Of a DNA stretch of 64,000 nucleotides, positions 53,205-62,363 are shown piece by piece. The number at the start of each line of letters is the position of its first letter. Position 1 is the first letter of the stretch. Origin of the DNA: Dipteris shenzhenensis (Eukaryota; Polypodiophyta; Polypodiopsida; Gleicheniales); assembly GCA_047967505.1 (NCBI GenBank), contig CM106541.1, one strand, 5' to 3'. Both the position numbers and the translations under genes were made by a program. The notes under the pieces were generated by a model. The model saw nothing but the letters and a program-made list of their open reading frames with translations. It did not search any database and was not told where the DNA came from.

Positions 53205-54047
53205 ATGGCATCCTCTTCCACGTCTGAAAAGGAGTTTTTCAGCATTAAAAAGTTTGATGGGACAAACTTTTCTTTGTGGAAAGAACAAATAAGGGATGTG
53301 CTTATTCAAAAGAAGCAGATTAAACCCTTGGCAGGTATTGAAGCTAAGCCTGCGGATATGTCTGAGGATGATTGGAATGAGTTGGATGCATTAGCAAAGT
53401 CTACTATTAGACTTCATCTTGCAGAGTCAGTTTATTTCACAGTAGTAAATGAGCAGACTACGGAAGATTTGTGGAAGAAATTGTGTGCCACTTATGAGAA
53501 GGAAACTGCCTCTAATAAAGTTTACCTCATGAAGAGGTTGTTTGAGCTGCAGATGAAGGAAGGGGTCGCCATTGCTTCTCATTTGAATGAATTCAATATT
53601 ATTTTCAGCCAACTTCAGGCTCAGAAAATGAATTTTGATGCGGAGACTAAGGCAATATTTCTCTTATGTTCATTGCCATCCTCATGGGATACCTTCCGTA
53701 TAGCTGTCAGTAACTCTGCACCTGGTGGAGTACTGAAATTTGATGATGTTGTGGGTAGCTTGTTGGCCGAGGAGATTAGACGGAAGTCTATGGATGGCAA
53801 CAAGCAGGATGCAGCCTTAAATGTGCAAAGGGGCAGATCACAGTTCAGGGGGAAGTCCCAAGAAAGAGGGAAGTCTCGTAGCAAATCCAGGGCACGGAAC
53901 ATTGAGTGTTACCATTGTGGCAAGAAGGGCCATATGAAAAAGGATTGCTACAAGCTGAAAAGAGAGAGCAAAAGGATAAGAAAAAGAATGCAAATTGGGG
54001 TGCAAATCAAAAGGAAGAGAGTCCAAGGGAGGACAAAGGAAAAGTGA
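53205..54047 (+). CDS. Copia F gag
   Basis: Start at 53205 (CATCATGGCA), because MASSSTSEKEFFSIKKFDGT is the usual copia gag N-terminus; a methionine 8 codons upstream is less likely. The UBN2 capsid region follows (FSLWKEQIRDVL, TTEDLWKKLCATYE, FLLCSLPSSWDTFR). Basic RGRSQFRGKSQERGKSRSKS leads to the CCHC zinc knuckle CYHCGKKGHMKKDC near residue 235. The frame then drifts into Lys/Arg-rich residues and stops at 54047, while the true continuation lies in the pol frame one base back. Gag forms the particle that packages element RNA. Confidence 0.85.
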   Translation: MASSSTSEKEFFSIKKFDGTNFSLWKEQIRDVLIQKKQIKPLAGIEAKPADMSEDDWNELDALAKSTIRLHLAESVYFTVVNEQTTEDLWKKLCATYEKETASNKVYLMKRLFELQMKEGVAIASHLNEFNIIFSQLQAQKMNFDAETKAIFLLCSLPSSWDTFRIAVSNSAPGGVLKFDDVVGSLLAEEIRRKSMDGNKQDAALNVQRGRSQFRGKSQERGKSRSKSRARNIECYHCGKKGHMKKDCYKLKRESKRIRKRMQIGVQIKRKRVQGRTKEK

Positions 54048-57007
54048 AGATCGAGGAGATCAATGCAGTCACACATGATAGTGACAATGACGTTCTCTTC
54101 ATGTCTAGTTTATCTGCAGAGTTGCTTACCACTTCAGATGATGCATATTCCCAGGATTGGATTTTGGATTCTGGTGCTTCATTCCATGTTACTCCCCATA
54201 GGGAATGGTTCTCCACTTATGATAGTGGAAAGACAGGTTGTGTGCATCTTGGAAATGACTATGCATGTGACATAGTGGGAGCAGGTGACATAAAGTTTTC
54301 TTTTGCAAATGGGTCTGCATTTGTTTTGAAACATGTGAGACATGTACCTAAGCTGACCAAGAGTCTTATTTCAGTGGGTCAGCTAGATGATGCTGGTTTT
54401 CACACCACTTTTGGCTTTCAGAGTTGGAAAATTCAGAAGGGCTCTATGCTTTTGGCTAGGGGTGCCAAGTGTGGGACTTTGTATCCCTTACATGTATCAG
54501 GGGTATTTAATCATGTTGTTGCAATAACCGAGCAGCCAAGCACTTCTTTGTGGCATTGCAGGTTGGGGCACATGAGCCAGAATGGAATGAAACTCTTATG
54601 CCGTTTGGGTTATGTACCGCATTTGAGTTTCTCTGATTTTGAATTTTGTGAGCACTGTCTCTATGGGAAGCAGACTAAATCAGCCCATAAAAGAAAAGGA
54701 AAGAAAGAGTTTGAAATGCTTGATTTGCTGCATTCAGACGTATGTGGTCCCATGCCTACACGGTCATTAGGCGGGGCTGAATACTATGTGACATTCATTG
54801 ATGATGCAACTGGGAAAGTGTGGGCTTATGCTATAGCTTGGAAGAGTGATGTGTTCCAGGTATTTCAGAAATGGCTGGCCTTTGTTGAGAATCAGTCAGG
54901 TAGAACGCTTAAATGCCTACGGACTGATAATGGTGGAGAGTATCTCTCTCATGACTTTCAGCATTTCTGTGATACACGTGGGATTAAGAGGGAGCTCACA
55001 TCCCCTCGTACTCCAGAGCAAAATCCAGTTGCAGAAAAGATGAACCGTACCATTCAAGAAAGGTTGCAATGCATGCTTTCCAATGCAAGTCTTTCTGGTG
55101 GTTTTTGGGCCGAGGCAATGAAGACTGCAGTGCATGTGATCAATAGATCACCTAGTAAGAGTTTGGATGGTGGTATTCCTGAAGAGGCATGGAGTGGAAA
55201 GAAGCCCTCTTACTCTCATTTGCGTATATTTGGGTGTGAGGCATATGCACATGTGCCAAAAGAGCTTCGAAAGAAGCTAGATCCTAAGTCTAGGAAATGC
55301 ATCTTTCTGGGTTATGGTGAAAGTGGAGAGATGGGCTATCGTCTCTGGGATCCAGAAGCAAAGAAGATCATACGCAGCCATGATGTGGTCTTCAATGAGA
55401 AGAAGATGCATAAGGCACCCATGAGGGATGTGGAAATGAGGAGAATCACTTTCCAAGATGTGAATCCACCTGCATATGTTGATAAACAGCAAGCTGTCCA
55501 TACACCAAATGTGCAAGAAATGGTACCACCAAGTACTCCCACAGGTATACAATCAAGGGTAGATGATGGATCATCTATTGGTGGAAATGATGAGCCAAAT
55601 GTGGCTGATATGCAAGTGGGACAGCAAGCTGAAATGCCCTTGAGAAGATCATCTAGAGTGTCTAGACCGCCTGATAGGTTTGTTCCAGGGGTAGACTATG
55701 TGATGCTTACTGATTGCGGGGAGCCTTCTTGCTACAGAGAGGCTATGATGCGTGAGGATCAACGCAAGTGGGAGTATGCTATGCAATCAGAGATGAGTTC
55801 ACTTATGAAGAATAAGACTTGGGACTTGGTTTCTTTGCCACATGGAAAGAAAGCATTGCCATGTAAATGGGTCTACAAAATGAAGGTCACAGGTGATGAT
55901 GTGCCTAGGTACAAGGCCCGTTTGGTTGCTAAAGGGTTCAAGCAAGAGAAGGGTGTGGACTTTGATGAGATATTCTCTCCGGTTGTGAAGATGACCACAC
56001 TTAGATGCATGCTTGGACTAGTGGCAATAGAGGATATGGAGCTTATGCAGATGGATGTCAAGACAGCTTTCTTGCATGGGGATTTGCATGAGGAAATTTA
56101 CATGGTTCAGCCGGAAGGCTTTGAAGAAAAGGGCAAAGAGCATTTAGTTTGCAAGCTGAAGAAGAGTCTCTATGGTCTTAAGCAAGCACCTAGAGAATGG
56201 TATCAGAAGTTTGATGCTTTCATTCGGTCCCAGGGTTTTAGAAGGAGTGAAATTGATCACTGCCTCTACACTAAAAGGGCTAAGGATAATAGCCTGATAA
56301 TCTTGGCACTATATGTGGATGATATGCTATTGGCTAGCAAGAATACTTATGAGCTAGATGCATTAAAGGCCAAGTTGCATGAGGCCTTTGATATGAAGGA
56401 TTTGGGACTTGCAGGTCATATTCTTGGTATGCGCATCATGCGTGATCAGAGTAGGAAACTCCTTTGGCTTTCACAAAAAGAGTATGTTACAAAAGTATTG
56501 CAGCGTTTCAATATGGAGGGGGGGAAGGCAGTGAGTACTCCATTGCCTCCATATGTGAAAGTGAGTCATACAGATAGTCCCAAATCAGATGAGGAGAGGG
56601 CCATGATGGCCAAGGTTCCTTATGCATTAGCAGTTGGGAGTCTTATGTATGCTATGATAGCTACTAGACCAGACATTGCATTTGCAGTGGGAGTTGTTAG
56701 CCGGTATATGGCTAATCCAGGAAAGAGGCATTGGGAGGCAGTTAAGTGCATCATGAGGTACATGAAGGGTACCAAGGAGATGTGCATTTGCTTTGGTAAA
56801 GGAGACATGCATGTACTTGGGTACACAGATTCAGACTATGCAGGGCATGTGGATAGTAGGAGATCCACTTCTGGTTATGTGTTCACCTTTGCAGGTGGTG
56901 CAGTGTCGTGGATGTCTCGTGCACAAAAGTGTGTTGCTTCGTCTACCACAAAGGCTGAGTATGTTGCAGCCACAGAGGGTTGCAAGGAGGCTATATGGCT
57001 TGATTAG
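53960..57007 (+). CDS. Copia F pol polyprotein
   Basis: Open for about 1033 codons counted from 53906; the meaningful part begins just after the gag zinc knuckle. Domains in order: protease WILDSGASFHVTP (about residue 88); linker VRHVPKLTKSLISVGQL; integrase HHCC (LWHCRLGHM...CEHCLYGKQ); core with HSDVCGP, LRTDNGGEYL and NPVAEKMNRT; RT CKWVYKMK, QMDVKTAFLHGDL and YVDDMLLA (about residue 803); RNase H YTDSDYAGH and STTKAEYVAA. All catalytic acids are visible. It stops at WLD followed by TAG. After that the frame continues with the RNase H tail, lacking the usual AI-LA segment before NPVFHAKTKH. Confidence 0.9.
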   Translation, partial: KREQKDKKKNANWGANQKEESPREDKGKVKIEEINAVTHDSDNDVLFMSSLSAELLTTSDDAYSQDWILDSGASFHVTPHREWFSTYDSGKTGCVHLGNDYACDIVGAGDIKFSFANGSAFVLKHVRHVPKLTKSLISVGQLDDAGFHTTFGFQSWKIQKGSMLLARGAKCGTLYPLHVSGVFNHVVAITEQPSTSLWHCRLGHMSQNGMKLLCRLGYVPHLSFSDFEFCEHCLYGKQTKSAHKRKGKKEFEMLDLLHSDVCGPMPTRSLGGAEYYVTFIDDATGKVWAYAIAWKSDVFQVFQKWLAFVENQSGRTLKCLRTDNGGEYLSHDFQHFCDTRGIKRELTSPRTPEQNPVAEKMNRTIQERLQCMLSNASLSGGFWAEAMKTAVHVINRSPSKSLDGGIPEEAWSGKKPSYSHLRIFGCEAYAHVPKELRKKLDPKSRKCIFLGYGESGEMGYRLWDPEAKKIIRSHDVVFNEKKMHKAPMRDVEMRRITFQDVNPPAYVDKQQAVHTPNVQEMVPPSTPTGIQSRVDDGSSIGGNDEPNVADMQVGQQAEMPLRRSSRVSRPPDRFVPGVDYVMLTDCGEPSCYREAMMREDQRKWEYAMQSEMSSLMKNKTWDLVSLPHGKKALPCKWVYKMKVTGDDVPRYKARLVAKGFKQEKGVDFDEIFSPVVKMTTLRCMLGLVAIEDMELMQMDVKTAFLHGDLHEEIYMVQPEGFEEKGKEHLVCKLKKSLYGLKQAPREWYQKFDAFIRSQGFRRSEIDHCLYTKRAKDNSLIILALYVDDMLLASKNTYELDALKAKLHEAFDMKDLGLAGHILGMRIMRDQSRKLLWLSQKEYVTKVLQRFNMEGGKAVSTPLPPYVKVSHTDSPKSDEERAMMAKVPYALAVGSLMYAMIATRPDIAFAVGVVSRYMANPGKRHWEAVKCIMRYMKGTKEMCICFGKGDMHVLGYTDSDYAGHVDSRRSTSGYVFTFAGGAVSWMSRAQKCVASSTTKAEYVAATEGCKEAIWLD

Positions 57008-57160
57008 CTAGTGGGAGATTTGGGGATTCATACAGGTGTACCGACATTGCATAGTGATTCCATGAGTGCTACACGGAATCCGGTCTTTCATGCAAAGACC
57101 AAACACATCGAGGTCAGGTACCATTTCATCAGGGAGGTACTTGAGGACAAGATGGAAGAA
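57008..57160 (+). pseudogene. Copia F RNase H tail
   Basis: Continuation after the TAG: LVGDLGIHTGVPTLHSDSMS, NPVFHAKTKHIEVRYHFIRE, VLEDK. Then residues GCMSK that belong to a CACTA transposase exon. The junction lies between about 57140 and 57175. Confidence 0.75.
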
Positions 57161-58100
57161 TGGGGGTATGCTAGGGGATGCATGAGCAAGGTCGGTATAT
57201 AGAATGTTATGCATAAGTTAGGAGCTTTCAATAATTTAGATTGCTTATTTAATTGATTTTTTCTTGGTGTAGTGCACTATGTTCAATGCTATATGGTGTG
57301 AGGGCAAGCATTTTCGAACACAACGGATTGATGATAAGAGAAACACACAAGATTGCGGCGTCATTACTAGCTTTGAGGGAGCCAACAGAGCCATGGATGA
57401 TTATTGTGGCATAATCCAAGATATTATTAAGCTTGACTTTCGATGCTTCTTTGTGTATGTTTTGGATGTAAAGTGGTTTAAGGACATGGTGGAAAGAGGC
57501 CCTAATGCAACAATCAAACGCCATGCAAGTGGCTTTGTAACTATTGACTCCACAAAGTTTTGGCAAAGTAGGAAGGACACACTAGTACTACCGCAACAAT
57601 GTGAATAGGTACTGTGCACACATATAAAAATACTCGCTTTTAAATATTTGATGCAAGAAAAATAACATGATTGTATTTGTGTTTGAATTAGGTTGTCTAT
57701 CAACCAATGGTGGATAATAATAGATGGTGGCATGTCATACCTATTATGCCACGTTCCAAAGTGATGTATAGTACATTTACTAATATGGAGCATATGGAGG
57801 ATGATCATGGCCATGGACGTGATGATGACCGTGATACGAGAGAGGAGGATGATCATGAGATAAGAGATACAGATATTGAGGCCATTACCCGTGAGGACAA
57901 GCCTACCATTGGTGATGCTGATTTCGATGAGCACATGAGTAGCACAAGTAGTAGTGGGTTGAATCTATTTGTAGATCTAAACACTTGTTTGGATTCTGAA
58001 GTAGATAGCTTGGCAAGGGTTGATCTCATTGAGGATGAGATTGAACCGTATCCCATCATTGATATTGGCAAAACTATTTTACATATTGTCTCATCCTCCT
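57150..58100 (+). pseudogene. CACTA transposase C-terminus (DUF4216), copy 1
   Basis: A short exon end (ARGCMSK), an intron (about 57190-57270, ending GGTGTAG) and then 57279-57608 encoding KHFRTQRIDDKRNTQDCGV, DYCGIIQDIIKLDFRC and FVYVLDVKWFKD, the DUF4216 domain that closes TNP2-type CACTA transposases. An intron (57609-57691) precedes the acidic tail NRWWHVIPIMPRSKVMY and HGRDDDRDTREEDD. The same layout recurs at 61039-61976. This is the 3' coding end of one CACTA copy; its upstream transposase is replaced by copia F. Confidence 0.7.
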
Positions 58101-58504
58101 CACCTCACTTAATTCTTGTATATGTGGGCTTGCAAAAAAGCATTGATGTTTTTGTTAAAATTATGTGCTTTGGTAATCATGGGCAATGTTTGGAAAGCAA
58201 TGATGACGAGGGTGACGAGGGTACACATATACCTTCTCACTTTCAACAAGACTATAGTCTTCCGGATGACGACGAGGGTATGGTCGACATGATGGATTCC
58301 ATTTTTAGGGGCACTACATCCCACGCACACGTGATGTCAGAGTCTGAGGTGAAAATGCGAGAGTTGCAATCAACACCATTGTACGAGGGTGCCAGGATGT
58401 CTAAACTACGTGCTTGTCTCTCAATCTTGAATCTACAAGTACAGTATGGGTGGTCGGATACAAGTGTCTCGGCCTTAATGAGGTTAGCCCTTGCATTAAT
58501 TTGA
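57707..58504 (+). CDS. Chimeric ORF: DUF4216 tail joined to TNP2 head
   Basis: One 265-codon open frame. Residues 1-130 are the acidic tail that follows DUF4216 in a CACTA transposase. From about residue 170 to the end it reads as a TNP2 N-terminus: SLPDDDEGMVDMMDSIF, then STPLYEGARMSKLRACLSIL and YGWSDTSVSALM, which normally precede the Transposase_21 core. Thus the tail of one element and the head of the next are in the same frame with no stop or terminal repeat between. A donor-like AG/GTTAGC near 58483 suggests splicing to the core exon at about 58570. Confidence 0.55.
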   Translation: MVDNNRWWHVIPIMPRSKVMYSTFTNMEHMEDDHGHGRDDDRDTREEDDHEIRDTDIEAITREDKPTIGDADFDEHMSSTSSSGLNLFVDLNTCLDSEVDSLARVDLIEDEIEPYPIIDIGKTILHIVSSSSPHLILVYVGLQKSIDVFVKIMCFGNHGQCLESNDDEGDEGTHIPSHFQQDYSLPDDDEGMVDMMDSIFRGTTSHAHVMSESEVKMRELQSTPLYEGARMSKLRACLSILNLQVQYGWSDTSVSALMRLALALI

Positions 58505-58568
58505 TTGACTCATTATTTGGATATTGTTTGTTTTGAGAATCATCATTTGGATAGTGTCTTCGTCATAG

Positions 58569-60018
58569 GTTGCTCCAAAAATGTTGCCTGCACCAAATAC
58601 CATGCCCGCATCAAGAGATGAAGCAAAAAAGATGCTAACAATGGTGGGTATGGATTATGATACCATCCATGCTTGCCGTAATGATTGTATTCTCTTTCGT
58701 CGTGAGCATGGAGATTTGGCTAGTTGTCCAAAGTGTGGGGAACAACGATATAGAGATGACTTGCAGGGTGAAAGGATACTGGTAAAGGTCTTAAGACACT
58801 TTCCCATCATTGCAAGAATACAACACATGTTTCGATGCAAATCCATAGCGGAGTTGATGACATGGCATGCATCTCATCGGTCCACTGATCACACATTGAG
58901 GATTCCCGCAGATTGTGCAGCTTGGAAGCACATAGATAATCAGTGGCCGGACTTTGCGAGAGAGCCATGCAACTTACATCTTGGGCTAGCCATGGACGGC
59001 GTGAATCCTTTCGGGTTACGCTCGACATCTTGGTCGACATGGCCCATAGTGGTGGTGAATTACAATATCCCACCATGGCTAACAATAAAAAAGGGACACC
59101 TCATGCTTGCACTACTTGTGCCAGGAAAGTACAAGGCAAAAAACATGGACGTGTACATGGCACCTTTGATAGAGGAGTTACAGATATTATGGAGAGGAGT
59201 GCAGGTCTTTGATATTTCCAGAGCTCCTAAGCATACCAATGATATTTTAGTCAGGGGTATCTTGATGTGGACCATGCATGACTACCCAGGATGGAGAGTG
59301 CGCAGGTACATGGTTATGTCTTTACATGTACAATGAGGGATTATGCTTTTTTTACTCTCTTTTGCACGCATGTCTTCTACTAACATATTCATGCACGCGT
59401 GCAGGACTTGTTACAAGTGGGTACCATGCTTGTCCTGTTTGTGGACCCGCTCTGAAATCGCTTGCACGCTACTCCAAACACATGAGGAAAAATGTTTATG
59501 AAGGTCATGCTCGATACCTTCCGCTCGACCATCTCGCACGTGGAGGTCAGCTTGATCCACCACCATCATATTTGAAAGCAAGTGATTGGATTCAAGCTTG
59601 GAGGGAGAATGGAGAGGAACCTCCTCCTGGTATGAAGAGGCTATCGATCTTTCACGAGCTTCCTTATTGGGGTCAGTTACAAATCAATCATCTCTTGGAT
59701 CCCATGCATATCTTTAAGAATGTGGGGGCTACCATTTGGGCACACTTGGTTGGTTCCAAGGACTCGAGAGGAGTGCGAGAAGACTTGCGTGCTATGAATA
59801 GGATGTCTCGTTTGTGGCCCCAAGTGCATGCTTCAGGAAAAGTTGTCCTCCCGAAAGCAACGTGGATCCTCTCTACGAGGGAGGAGGCAGCGATCAAGGT
59901 AGACATTGCCTCTTTTCAAACACCGACAGGTACATGCGTTGCTTGAAAGGAGCATTTTCAAAGGACAGTAAGCTTAGTGGCCTCAAGTCCCATGATTGGC
60001 ACAAGGTCTTACAGGTAT
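58569..60018 (+). pseudogene. CACTA TNP2 transposase core (Transposase_21)
   Basis: 58581-59305 encodes the start of the core: LPAPNTMPASRDEAKKML, GMDYDTIHACRNDCILFRRE, CPKCGEQRY (zinc-binding CxxC), MTWHASHRSTD, LHLGLAMDGVNPFG, WPIVVVNYNIPPWL, NMDVYMAPLIEEL and MWTMHDYPGW. An intron (about 59306-59404) precedes GLVTSGYHACPVCGP, HARYLPLDH, PYWGQLQINHLLDPMHIFKN and LPKATWILS. A frameshift near 59925 separates this from DRYMRCLKGAFS and SGLKSHDWHKVLQ. These are the standard landmarks of the transposase that cuts CACTA elements. The frameshift makes this copy probably inactive. Confidence 0.8.
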
Positions 60019-60109
60019 TCTAAGTAGAATTAGTGTACCGATAATAGTGATGCATTAGCGTAATTATTATTATGTTATATTGTTGACATGATTTCATTGT
60101 TGCTTTGAT

Positions 60110-60976
60110 AGTTCATCCTTCCAATTACAATAAAAGGGTGCTTACAAGAAGATGTTAGAAATGCTATATTCAAGATTTGTGGTATTGTGAGGTATGCTTA
60201 CTATCAATTCGCATTATGTATTTTCTTCATGGACATGTGAAATAGGTGGATATCTCAAATATCTTACATATGCATGGACATGTGAAATAGGTGGATATCT
60301 CAAAAAGAGATCTCTATATCGAGCATCGAGAAGGCTAGGGTGGAATCCATCGAAGCCATATGCTTGCTTGAGAAGCACTTTCCCTCAAGCATTATGACAA
60401 CTCAAGTCCACTTGCTTGTACACATAGTTGATGAGGTGTCTATAGCAGGTACCGTTCATAATCGATGGATGTTTTTTCTCGAGCGGTTTATGAAAACTTT
60501 AAAGGGGTTTGTAAGACAAAGAGCAAGACCAGAAGCAAGCATGGCAGAGGGATGGCTTGTGCAAGAGTCATTAGTATATATCACAGAGTTTCTTACATCC
60601 ACAGATCCTGATATGCCGCAAGCTTGGCACAACAAGGATGATGATCGCATCATTGGCGAGGTCCCCCAAGGAAAAGGGATTGAAAGAAAGATGAGCGAAG
60701 AGCAAATGGAGAAATTCAATAAGTTTTGTATCCTCAATAGCCCTGAGATGCAGAAGTGGATTGAGAGATATGAAGTGGCCAAAGCAGAAAGAATAAATGC
60801 AAGGACGAGATTCAGAGTAATGTACAGGCGATCACAACCATATCCACGAGATCTGGCTCTTGTCCCTACTCACATGTCACTTGATTGGCTACAACTAGCT
60901 ATACGTAAAGCCGAACGTGATGGAGAGACAATAAACGAGCGTGAGCGGGAGTTATCATCTGGATGTATGGTGCATG
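60110..60976 (+). pseudogene. CACTA transposase DUF4218 region
   Basis: A small exon (about 60111-60192: LPITIKGCLQEDVRNAIFKI) and, after an intron, a long exon from about 60294 (RWISQKEISISS, ICLLEKHFPSSIMTTQVHLL, VHNRWMFFLERFMKTLKGF, RARPEASMAEGWLVQESL), ending in SSGCMVH with donor GTAAGT at 60977. DUF4218 normally follows the TNP2 core. The long exon is open for about 220 codons. The acceptor of its intron is duplicated (see findings). Confidence 0.78.
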
Positions 60977-61038
60977 TAAGTTTCTTATCTCTTGATGTAA
61001 TTAAGTAATTATTTGTGGCAATATATGCTATAAAATAG

Positions 61039-61976
61039 GTGCATCTTCATTGTTTTAATGATGCTCTTTTACAGTACAAAAAGTACAGTGCATTATGGTC
61101 ATATGGACGACATTTTCGTGTAGAACACATCGATTCAAAGAGAGTCATGTATGATTGTGGAGTCATGGCTAACTTCACACAAGATAGCCGAGCAAGTGCT
61201 TCGGATACCAATCTTCTCTCCTCACAGTTGGATTATTGTGGAACCATACACGACATCTATGAAATTGATTTCAGACGATTTACTATTTTCATTCTTGATG
61301 TAAAATGGTTTAGAACTAGCTACTTACAACGGTCCCCATGCGACTGTGAGAAAAGATGGTAGCGGTCTCTTTGCAATAGACTCCACCAAACATTGGACCG
61401 ATGAAAGTGATACTTTTGTTCTTCCCGAGCACTATGAGCAGGTGCATACTAATGATTTAATTAGTCGAAGCTTTCGTTTTTTAAGTCCATTGATATATAT
61501 ATAATTGACGACATTTGGCACGTGATTTTTCATCTTCAATATAGGTGGTTTTTCATCCGGATCGTTCTGATCCAAGATGGTGGTATGTGATCCAAGTTGC
61601 ACCACGAAGTAAGCAGATTTTTGAAGATCGAGATGTGGATATGGAGATGCCACTACCAATGCCGGATCCAATTGATGAATCTAGCGAAGAAGATGTAGAT
61701 CACCATATGAGGCAAGAGGAAGATGCGCATAATGACATCGCACGGGAGGAGGATGGAGATCACGATATTGACGAGGAAGACAACAATCGTCAAGATCAAT
61801 CACCACACTTAAGCTTAATTGAAGAAGATGATCAAATACTTTTAGGTGAACGTACGATGCTAGAGTACGATGATGATATAGGAGATCAACTCGGTATAGA
61901 GTTGGAGATAGACTTGCTTGGCGCCTTAGACTTGGCTCAAGATGAAACAATTGATGTAAATGCTCTTATTTAATTT
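61039..61976 (+). pseudogene. CACTA transposase C-terminus (DUF4216), copy 2
   Basis: DUF4216 exon 61039-61362: GRHFRVEHIDSKRVMYDCGV, DYCGTIHDIYEIDFRR, FILDVKWFR. Here ACTAGCTACTT replaces ACTACTT of the downstream duplicate, a 4-base gain that shifts the frame. After the intron (about 61441-61541) the tail 61545-61973 reads RWWYVIQVAPRSKQI, then a strongly acidic, His-rich segment ending DVNALI. The duplicate at 62364 lacks the 4-base gain. Confidence 0.78.
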
Positions 61977-62139
61977 GATTTTTCTCATCTCAAATTTGGA
62001 CATGAATATATGAGCTTCAAAGGCTTGATGTACATGCTCTCATTTTTTAATTCTCTATGAGCTCAAACATGTATGAAAATTTAAAAAATTTTGTCATTGG
62101 AAGAAAATAAATTTTAAGGCTTAAAAAAAAAAAAAACCT

Positions 62140-62363
62140 CTCTGTAAAACGTCGCTATAATATATTGTCTCAGTGTCGCTATATAGCGACCTTTAAAAGT
62201 CGCTATATAGCGACTTTTACTAACGTCGCTATATAGCGACGCTTAGTAAAAGTCGCTATATAGCGACGATTTACGACACCCGATTTTTATACCGACGATT
62301 AACGCTAAGCGGGCGCTAATCGTCGGTACGTAAACGTCGCAATAGGATGCGTGTGTAGTAGTG
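62140..62363 (+). repeat. CACTA 3' terminus with subterminal palindromes, copy 1
   Basis: Four perfect copies of the 16-bp palindrome GTCGCTATATAGCGAC (62175, 62199, 62225, 62252), then a 10-bp stem CCGACGATTA / TAATCGTCGG, then the terminus GCGTGTGTAGTAGTG ending at 62363. Subterminal repeats of this kind normally bind the element's TNPA-like protein. Confidence 0.8.

Larger units (their letters stand above)
51605..57150 (+). mobile_element. Copia element F, 3'-truncated
   Basis: Plus-strand copia with a short 5' LTR (171 bp), primer site, long leader (1.4 kb), gag and a nearly full pol. Only one frameshift between gag and pol, one stop and a small deletion near the RNase H end were found. 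The 3' end, polypurine tract and 3' LTR are missing. CACTA transposase sequence begins at about 57150. Confidence 0.87.
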
